NCBI GenBank assembly: GCA_021156265.1 | Contig: JAJNBR010000077.1 | Coordinates: 1 to 12,254, forward strand | From: Flavipsychrobacter sp. | GTDB taxonomy: Bacteria; Bacteroidota; Bacteroidia; Chitinophagales; Chitinophagaceae | Reading direction: 5' to 3' | Length of the DNA: 12,254 bases | Shown here: one piece after another, positions 6,992-12,254 of the stretch | Layout of the letters: each line of letters starts with the position of its first letter | How positions within the stretch are numbered: the stretch's first letter is position 1 | The notes under the pieces: model-generated | What the model saw: the letters and a program-made list of their open reading frames with translations, nothing else | The model's database searches: none | Told to the model about the DNA's origin: nothing | Position numbers and translations under genes: made by a program

Positions 6992-8350
6992 TTGGCCGCA
7001 TTACCGGAAAAGCTGCTTCGCGAACTGGAAACCGTTAAAGGTTTTGACAGGGAAAGTTTTGAAGCAGCTCACCGGCTGCCTGCGGCGGTGTCTGTACGCC
7101 TGCATCCTGTAAAAGGAGCAGGCGTACTTGCTGAAAACAAACCAGTGACCTGGTGCGAACAAGGGCGTTACCTTGATAGCCGTCCTGTATTTACGCTCGA
7201 CCCGCTGTACCATGCGGGCGCGTATTATGTACAGGAGGCATCTTCGATGTTCCTCGATCATATGATCAGGCGGCTGTTACCGGAACGTAACGATCTGCGC
7301 GCGCTCGACCTGTGTGGTGCACCAGGAGGTAAGAGTACGCTCATTGCATCAGCCCTGGAAAAAGACAGCCTCCTTATCTGCAACGAAGTGATACGCACGC
7401 GGGCATCGATACTCGAAGAGAATATCTCTCGCTGGGGCTATATGAATAGCTGGGTGACCAGCAACGATCCCAAAGATTTTGGAAAACTCAATGGCTATTT
7501 CGATCTCATAGTGACCGATGCTCCTTGCAGCGGTTCCGGTTTGTTCAGGAAAGATGCTGCGGCATTGAATGAATGGAGTGAAGGCAATGTGTTGCTGTGC
7601 AGTCAGCGTCAACAACGCATACTGGCTGATGTATGGCCTGCACTAAAAGAAGACGGTATTCTGATCTATGCCACGTGCTCCTACTCGCAGCAGGAAGATG
7701 AAGAGATACTGGACTGGTTGGCAAATGAGTTTGAAGTGGAAAGCCTGCCCGTTCAAGTAAATGAAGAGTGGGGTATAGTGCAGGTAACCACATCGAAGGG
7801 TATGCATGGTTACAGGTTCTTCCCGCACCGGGTAAAAGGCGAAGGATTCTTTATTGCAGCACTACGCAAGAAACAGGAAGAGAAAGAGATCACTTATCCC
7901 AAGTTCAAAACCACGCATGATAAAAAGGCGCATCAACAGGCTGTGCATTTACTCAACCACGAAGAATGGTTGTGCGTAAAAGCCGGAGACGGGTACAGTG
8001 CTATCCATTCTGAGCATGAAGCAGACATGCACCTGCTAAGCAAATACGTGTACCTGCGGCGAACCGGTTTGCCTATAGGTTCGCCTACGGCGAAAGAATG
8101 GCTTCCTGCTCATGATGTTGCGCTCAGTGTTGACCGTAACACAGTCATTCCAACTATTGAAACATCTAAAGAGCAGGCATTAAAATTCCTTAAAAAAGAA
8201 GAGGCCGAGCTACCGGAGGTGGATAAAGGATGGTATCTTGTAACATATGAAGGCCTGGGTTTAGGATGGGTCAAGGCGTTAGGTAACCGGTTTAACAATT
8301 ATTTACCGAAACACTGGCGCATCAGGATGGATATTAACGATACGGATTAG
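6992..8350 (+). CDS. RsmF-type rRNA (cytosine-C5) methyltransferase (RsmB/NOP family)
   Basis: This SAM-dependent enzyme should methylate C5 of a cytosine in rRNA; E. coli RsmF acts on 16S C1407. The product has 452 residues. The N-terminal RsmF segment starts directly with LPEKLLRELE. Family motifs follow: YVQEASSMF (79-87), the SAM-binding LDLCGAPGGKS (105-115), NEVIRTRASILEENI (131-145), and motif IV TDAPCSG with C179. Motif VI ATCSY holds C229, expected to be the nucleophile, and is followed by QQEDEEIL. The region after about residue 300 matches the RsmF C-terminal and pre-PUA layout, ending GLGWVKALGNRFNNYLPKHWR (424-443 region). The start is TTG; no ATG is in frame nearby, and the N-terminus fits the family at this codon. 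The gene follows purB by 21 bases. The exact target cytosine is not provable from sequence. Confidence 0.93.
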   Translation: MAALPEKLLRELETVKGFDRESFEAAHRLPAAVSVRLHPVKGAGVLAENKPVTWCEQGRYLDSRPVFTLDPLYHAGAYYVQEASSMFLDHMIRRLLPERNDLRALDLCGAPGGKSTLIASALEKDSLLICNEVIRTRASILEENISRWGYMNSWVTSNDPKDFGKLNGYFDLIVTDAPCSGSGLFRKDAAALNEWSEGNVLLCSQRQQRILADVWPALKEDGILIYATCSYSQQEDEEILDWLANEFEVESLPVQVNEEWGIVQVTTSKGMHGYRFFPHRVKGEGFFIAALRKKQEEKEITYPKFKTTHDKKAHQQAVHLLNHEEWLCVKAGDGYSAIHSEHEADMHLLSKYVYLRRTGLPIGSPTAKEWLPAHDVALSVDRNTVIPTIETSKEQALKFLKKEEAELPEVDKGWYLVTYEGLGLGWVKALGNRFNNYLPKHWRIRMDINDTD

Positions 8351-8385
8351 GGAGAATATAGTACTTTCAATTAACCCCGATTTTT

Positions 8386-8847
8386 ATGGTTAGGCTGTTG
8401 TTTAGTATTCTGTGTGTTTGTTTATTCCTTCCATCTTTTGCGCAGCAAAGGACAGCCGGCCTTATCCCGAAAAAGAAGGGTGATACAATTATCAGGATAA
8501 AGAAAGTCCCCCTAGATACGCTGAGTCCCGAAGAAAAACTCTTTATGGAGCAAACGCGCGACGGGATGAATCTAACAGAGGAACGCGGCGGGGCTGTGTT
8601 CTTCGGCAACAGCGGAAAGATCAAGGGTACAAATCTCTATTATGCTTTCCATAACACTGCACCTAAGGGTACTATTATTAAGGTACACAATCCCGGCACC
8701 GACAAGAGCATTTATGTAAAGGTGCTTAGTGTAATACCCGGTACCAAACAATACCACAACTGCATCATCGGTATCAGTGCCGGCGCCATGGCGGACCTTG
8801 GCGTTGCGGATGAAAAGACCTGGTGCGAATTGAAATATGCGCCCTAA
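8386..8847 (+). CDS. Small secreted protein with RlpA-like double-psi beta-barrel domain
   Basis: The product has 153 residues. A signal peptide (MVRLLFSILCVCLFLPSFAQ) is followed by a charged linker of about 60 residues. The C-terminal part (about 84-150) has the double-psi beta-barrel pattern of RlpA proteins: YYAFHNTAPKGTIIKVHNPG, then SIYVKVLSVIPG, then IIGISAGAMADLGV and a closing strand WCELKYA. RlpA members bind septal peptidoglycan, and some cleave naked glycan strands. In catalytic members a conserved Glu and Asp lie just before the first strand. Here the matching region reads FFGNSGKIKGTN with no acidic residue, so cleavage is doubtful and a structural or binding role is more likely (inference). 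It lies 35 bases after the methyltransferase gene. A TACTTTCA sequence (8362-8369) resembles a -7 element, but no good -33 partner was found. The fold call is moderate, made by pattern only. Confidence 0.75.
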   Translation: MVRLLFSILCVCLFLPSFAQQRTAGLIPKKKGDTIIRIKKVPLDTLSPEEKLFMEQTRDGMNLTEERGGAVFFGNSGKIKGTNLYYAFHNTAPKGTIIKVHNPGTDKSIYVKVLSVIPGTKQYHNCIIGISAGAMADLGVADEKTWCELKYAP

Positions 8848-8902
8848 AACTATTGGTAGATAACTTTCTGTTTTTCCGTCCGTTTTTGTAGGTTGCCTGC
8901 TC

Positions 8903-9919
8903 ATGAAGGTCCTCGTTATCCGCTTTTCTTCCATTGGTGATATTGTTTTAACTACGCCCATCGTTCGCTGCTTCAAGCAGCAGAAACCGGGGGCAGAAGT
9001 GCATTTTCTTACGAAAGAGTCGTTCAGGTCTATAGTCGCCTATAATCCGTATATAGATAAATGCCACTACATGAGCGATGACCTGCCCGCCGTTATCGAA
9101 GACTTGAAGAAAGAGAGGTTTGATGTGGTGATCGACCTGCACCGCAATATCCGTAGCGCACGTGTAAAGAAAGCGCTGAAGGTTCCGGCTTATACTTACG
9201 ATAAGCTGAACTTCCGCAAATGGATGCTGGTGAATTTCAAGATCGACACAATGCCGGACAAGAGTATTGTGGACCGGTATTTTGACACCATCCGACCTTT
9301 AGGAATAAAAAACGACGGCCAGGGACTGGACTATTTCGTTCCCGGTAGTGCTGTACTGAAAAATTCCGATCTTCCTATGAGTCACTGGGCGGGGTACGTC
9401 GCCTGTGTTATCGGCGGGTCATATAATACTAAAAAATTACCTGTGGAGAAATGGCGGGAGTTCATCTCGCTGATCCCATACCCTGTAATTTTACTGGGGG
9501 GGCCGGAAGACCGGGAGGAAGGCCAGCAAATTGCAGAAGGCAACTCTATTAAAATTTACAACTCCTGCGGGAAATTCAACCTGAACGAGTCGGCATATAT
9601 GGTGGAAAAGTCTAAAGTGGTGGTTAGTAACGATACAGGTTTGATGCATGTCGCTGCCGCTTTTAATAAGCCTATAATCTCCCTGTGGGGTAATACTTCG
9701 CCGGAGATGGGGATGTTTCCTTATTTTGGATATAATAATTTAAACTCAACTGTTGCGCCAAACTCAGCCATTTTGGAACATAAAAAGCTAAGCTGTCACC
9801 CTTGCAGCAAGCTGGGCTATAATAAATGTCCGAAGGGACACTTCAGGTGTATGAAAGAATTGAATATGAACGAATTATCCGAACTGGTGAAAAAATTTTG
9901 GCATGTATCCCAACGCTAG
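8903..9919 (+). CDS. Glycosyltransferase family 9 protein (heptosyltransferase-like)
   Basis: The product has 338 residues, a normal length for GT9 (GT-B fold) enzymes, which transfer heptose or related sugars from a nucleotide-sugar donor during LPS core or other envelope glycan assembly. The N-terminus MKVLVIRFSSIGDIVLTTP is diagnostic; D13 aligns with the proposed catalytic Asp of WaaC-type enzymes. Further support comes from FDVVIDLHRN (73-82), VIGGSYNTKKLP (169-180), VILLGGPEDREE (195-206) and the donor-site block VSNDTGLMHVAAAFNKPIIS (241-260) with SLWGNTSPEM. A Cys cluster near the end (C298, C301, C309, C316) is seen in a number of GT9 proteins and might bind metal. There is no signal peptide; it would act on the cytosolic face of the inner membrane. 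It lies 55 bases after the preceding gene. The true sugar is unknown. Confidence 0.93.
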   Translation: MKVLVIRFSSIGDIVLTTPIVRCFKQQKPGAEVHFLTKESFRSIVAYNPYIDKCHYMSDDLPAVIEDLKKERFDVVIDLHRNIRSARVKKALKVPAYTYDKLNFRKWMLVNFKIDTMPDKSIVDRYFDTIRPLGIKNDGQGLDYFVPGSAVLKNSDLPMSHWAGYVACVIGGSYNTKKLPVEKWREFISLIPYPVILLGGPEDREEGQQIAEGNSIKIYNSCGKFNLNESAYMVEKSKVVVSNDTGLMHVAAAFNKPIISLWGNTSPEMGMFPYFGYNNLNSTVAPNSAILEHKKLSCHPCSKLGYNKCPKGHFRCMKELNMNELSELVKKFWHVSQR

Positions 9920-10054
9920 CGTTTTGTTCCCTGTCTTTGGTAGTTGACAAGCTTATTTTAACAATTAAGATTTTTTAAAATTCGATTGGTTTGTAAACGT
10001 TTTTGAAATAATATTTTTAGACTATATTGTTGGCCGTATTAAATTTACCTTAAA
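9920..10054. other. AT-rich intergenic region before the adhesin gene
   Basis: These 135 bases are much richer in A and T than the coding sequence around them and are the longest gene-free stretch in the window. The left end completes a 12-base palindrome, AACGCTAGCGTT (9912-9923), which includes the TAG stop of the GT9 gene and is followed by TTGTT. It is a poor intrinsic terminator because the loop would be only CTAG. The rest carries the candidate promoter listed separately. I see no small gene or RNA gene here. Confidence 0.6.
9990..10019 (+). promoter_or_regulatory. Putative promoter for the large surface-protein gene
   Basis: TTTG (9990-9993) and TATTTTTA (10012-10019) are separated by 18 bases. 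This is close to the Bacteroidota pattern TTTG-N19-TAnnTTTG, although the -7 element ends in A rather than G. Transcription would begin near 10025, leaving a leader of about 30 bases. A second, weaker -7-like element, TAAATTTA, sits at 10040-10047. It suggests the adhesin gene is transcribed separately from the GT9 gene. Confidence 0.4.
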
Positions 10055-11059
10055 ATGAAGAAATACAGTTCGTACCTATTTACACTATTGGTCTTATTGG
10101 TATTCGCAGCAAAGCCTACCGAGGTGAAAGCCTCGCACGCTGCGGGCGGTGAGATCATTTATGAATGGATAAGTGACTCCACTTACCGGGTGTTCTTTAA
10201 GTTCTACCGCGACTGTACAGGTGCTGGCGCGCCTACTTCGCAGCCGCTGTGTTATAAGAATACCTGCAACACAACGATCTATAACACAACCATGCAGGTG
10301 TATCCCGGTATTATTCCGCCAAATAACACTAATGGTTCGCCGGTAGCGCTGGGTTGTTCGCCGTCTTTGTACCCCACGAATTGTACCAACACTTCGAGCA
10401 GCATCCCGGGTTACCACGAATGGTGGTACTATGCGGATGTTACGCTCCCGTTCCAATGTAACAACTGGACATTCTATACGTTCATCGGTAACAGGAATCC
10501 GAGTAACAACCTTGCGGGTTCTACAGGTCTTTACTTTTATACGGAGACTACATTTAATAATACCGGTAGTTTTCAGGGCAACTCTTCTCCCTATTTCTCC
10601 AACAAACCAATACCATACGTTTGCGTGAATGTACCGTTCCAGTTTAATAATGGTGCGGTAGATCCGAACGGCGACTCGCTTACGAACGACATGGTACAGC
10701 CATATAATTTCGGTGGCACTTGTAACCTGCTTCCTACGGCAACAACATTTGCCGCGCCACAAGCACCTTATCCGCCGTATAACCTGACTACCAATCCCCT
10801 TCAGGCTGGTAACACATTTTCATTGAATGCTTCAACCGGCCAGATGGCGTTTACATCGCCGCAGGTGGGCGCGTATACACTGTCTATACGTACCCGGGAA
10901 TACCGTAATAGTGTACTGATCGGCTCCATCCTGCGCGACGTGCAGGTACAGGTTATCGGTAACTGTGGCGCCACAGCGCCTGCAGTAACACCGCAGCCAC
11001 CAAGTGGTATCCCGATGGTGGGCGGCCAGGTGCAAGGATGCGCCGGCCAGATCAACTAA
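10055..11059 (+). CDS. Large secreted SHAAGGE-type surface protein, N-terminal part up to a premature stop
   Basis: This frame gives 334 residues. A signal peptide (MKKYSSYLFTLLVLLVFAA, likely cut at KA/SHAAGG near residue 26) is followed by a domain common at the N-terminus of very long Bacteroidota exoproteins. Visible marks are SHAAGGEIIYEW, TYRVFFKFYRDCTG (43-56), a cadherin-like AVDPNGDSLT (201-210), FSLNASTGQMAFTSP, and TREYRNSVLIGSILRDVQVQVIGNC. There are ten Cys (54, 66, 71, 101, 110, 135, 190, 223, 304, 329), suggesting disulfides in an exported protein. Such proteins usually run on into Ig-like repeats and a C-terminal T9SS/gliding-type sorting domain. Here the frame stops at TAA 11057-11059 inside the expected fold, right after QGCAGQIN, and the protein continues in the next frame. 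It is best read as the front part of one broken gene rather than a complete 334-residue protein. Confidence 0.85.
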   Translation: MKKYSSYLFTLLVLLVFAAKPTEVKASHAAGGEIIYEWISDSTYRVFFKFYRDCTGAGAPTSQPLCYKNTCNTTIYNTTMQVYPGIIPPNNTNGSPVALGCSPSLYPTNCTNTSSSIPGYHEWWYYADVTLPFQCNNWTFYTFIGNRNPSNNLAGSTGLYFYTETTFNNTGSFQGNSSPYFSNKPIPYVCVNVPFQFNNGAVDPNGDSLTNDMVQPYNFGGTCNLLPTATTFAAPQAPYPPYNLTTNPLQAGNTFSLNASTGQMAFTSPQVGAYTLSIRTREYRNSVLIGSILRDVQVQVIGNCGATAPAVTPQPPSGIPMVGGQVQGCAGQIN

Positions 11060-12254
11060 CCCCAACGCGGTACTTATTGGTGAGGACAACCACATCGCAT
11101 CTATACCTGCTGCCACTACTTCTTATGCTAATCAGAAAACAGACTCTGTAAGAGGTACATTTAGCTGGACACCGGGCGCCAACCAATCCGGCTTGTTCAA
11201 CCTTTCGGTGACCGTTCGCGACTCTACCTGCGATCCTCCCGGCATCATGTATTCTTACGTTCACACTATTCCTATATTTATATGGCCTGCTACCAAAGCC
11301 AACAATGATACGAGTGTATGCCCCGGCCAACCGGTACAGCTGAATGCATCTGGTGGTGGTAACTACCTGTGGAGCACGATCGCCGGTCCCGCCAATACAC
11401 TGAGCTGCACTAACTGCCCTGCTCCTTTGGCTACCACTTATGGCACCGCTTCGTACAGGGTATTCTCGCAGCAAACCGCTTTCTGCGATAAGAATGCAGA
11501 TACCGTTGTAGTGACCATGCTGCCTTCACCTACATTTACGCCACTTACAGATATCCTTACCTGCCCGGGCATACCTTCGACCTTCGACCTGCAACTGCAG
11601 CCGATAACAGGGGTTACCTATAATGTAACCTGGTCTCCGGGTACTTACCTGAACAATCCCAACATTGAAAGCCCGACCGTAACTCCACAGGGTGATATGA
11701 CCTACTTTGTTCAGATAGGCGCTACCAATAATACTTGTAAAGGTTTTGATACAGTAGTAGTAGATGTACTTGATGGTTTCAAGATCAATACTCCTGATAC
11801 AGCCATCTGTCACGGACAAGGTGTGAAAGTGAGTGTGACAGGCGATACACGCTATACTTATAGCTGGGAACGTAGTAGCCAACTCGGTAGTTCTCCGTTC
11901 TCTGATCCAACCAGTATGACACCAACTATCACTCCGCAGTTCACAGGTAAGGTCACTTATACCCTTACCGGAAAGCACGTCAATTGTCCTAACGACGACA
12001 GCTCGGCCAGCTTTGACATAGACGTGCAGCCTAATCCTACAGTTACCCTGCAGGACGATGCCAGCATGTGTCATGGCGATACCATGCAACTGCTTGCCCA
12101 GGTTACACCTGTTTACAACTACAGCTACAACTGGAGCCCGGGCACCTCTCTTACTGCTTCCAACATTCCTAACCCGATATTTAAAGCGCTGGGCACTACT
12201 ACACTGAAGGCCACCGTTTCTACTTCGGCAGGATGTAAGGATGAGGAAGAGATC
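11058..12254 (+). CDS. Continuation of the surface protein in the +1 frame: Ig-like repeats, open at window edge
   Basis: Read from 11058, this frame is open for 399 codons to the last base. It begins NPNAVLIGEDNHIASIP and continues to RGTFSWTPGANQSG and VRDSTCDPP, the part that normally follows the N-terminal domain, so it belongs to the same gene. Four Ig-like (PKD/SprB-like) repeats of about 75-87 residues follow, starting near 11301, 11532, 11778 and 12039. Each opens with a Cys-x-Gly-type motif (SVCPGQ, LTCPGI, AICHGQ, SMCHGD) and has a Trp core; repeats 2 and 4 share WSPGT. Each complete repeat also has a second Cys and ends in alternating hydrophobics such as DTVVVDV. The fourth is cut by the window. 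No ATG lies in frame before about 11247, so it is unlikely to be an independent gene. The role is probably surface adhesion or gliding-related structure (inference). A C-terminal sorting domain would lie beyond 12254. Confidence 0.8.

Noticed and set aside
8877..8902. T-rich stretch before the GT9 gene as a promoter
   Set aside because: It contains TTTTTG but lacks the TA of the -7 consensus and has no -33 partner at the right distance. Read-through from upstream is equally likely.
9912..9923. Palindrome AACGCTAGCGTT as an intrinsic terminator of the GT9 gene
   Set aside because: It has no loop beyond CTAG, a four-pair stem and no long T tract, so it cannot form a convincing terminator. It is noted only in the intergenic entry.
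10094..10762. 222-codon open frame on the minus strand
   Set aside because: It is antisense to the SHAAGGE surface-protein gene. Its Arg/Val/Ile-rich translation lacks any motif and mirrors the codon pattern of the real gene.
11049..11063. Programmed +1 frameshifting at AAC-TAA-C
   Set aside because: There is no upstream Shine-Dalgarno-like stimulator of the prfB kind, and the P-site tRNA-Asn would re-pair poorly after a +1 slip (AAC to ACT). A mutation or sequence error is simpler.
11526..12089. 187-codon open frame on the minus strand
   Set aside because: It is antisense to the Ig-like repeat region, which continues without a stop on the plus strand and shows clear repeats.

Overview
The window looks like a chromosomal segment of a Bacteroidota bacterium, probably of the Chitinophagaceae or a close relative. 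This rests on a C-terminal type IX secretion (T9SS) sorting domain, a large Cys-rich surface protein with a SHAAGGE N-terminus and Ig-like repeats, putative promoters of the Bacteroidota TTTG / TAnnTTTG kind, and very little recognisable Shine-Dalgarno sequence. I see no tRNA, rRNA, CRISPR array, insertion sequence or phage gene. No stretch longer than about 135 bases lacks a gene.

Left half (1-5582, all minus strand). Read in transcription order, it encodes an integral-membrane acyltransferase-3 protein, a secreted PhoD-like phosphatase/phosphodiesterase, a secreted adenosine deaminase, a T9SS-sorted secreted protein of unknown role, and a GH3-type acyl-adenylating enzyme cut by the window edge. 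The first three are separated by only 9-12 bases and look like one operon. The deaminase carries all active-site motifs and, compared from memory, resembles the secreted ADA2/ADGF subfamily more than the cytosolic enzyme. Phosphatase plus deaminase suggests breakdown of external nucleotides for purine and phosphate salvage (inference).

Right half (5621-12254, all plus strand). It encodes purB (adenylosuccinate lyase), an RsmF-type rRNA m5C methyltransferase 21 bases later, a small secreted protein with an RlpA-like double-psi beta-barrel, a GT9 (heptosyltransferase-like) glycosyltransferase, and a large secreted adhesin-like protein that runs off the right edge. A -7-like element ends only 4 bases before the purB ATG, so its message may be leaderless.

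The most notable anomaly is in the last gene. Its reading frame ends at a TAA at 11057-11059, but the same kind of protein continues without a stop to the window end in the frame one base later. The switch must lie between 10989 and 11059. It is a real frameshift, a small out-of-frame deletion, or a sequencing error. I do not see a clearly new multi-gene system; the ADA2-like salvage operon and the interrupted adhesin are the best leads.
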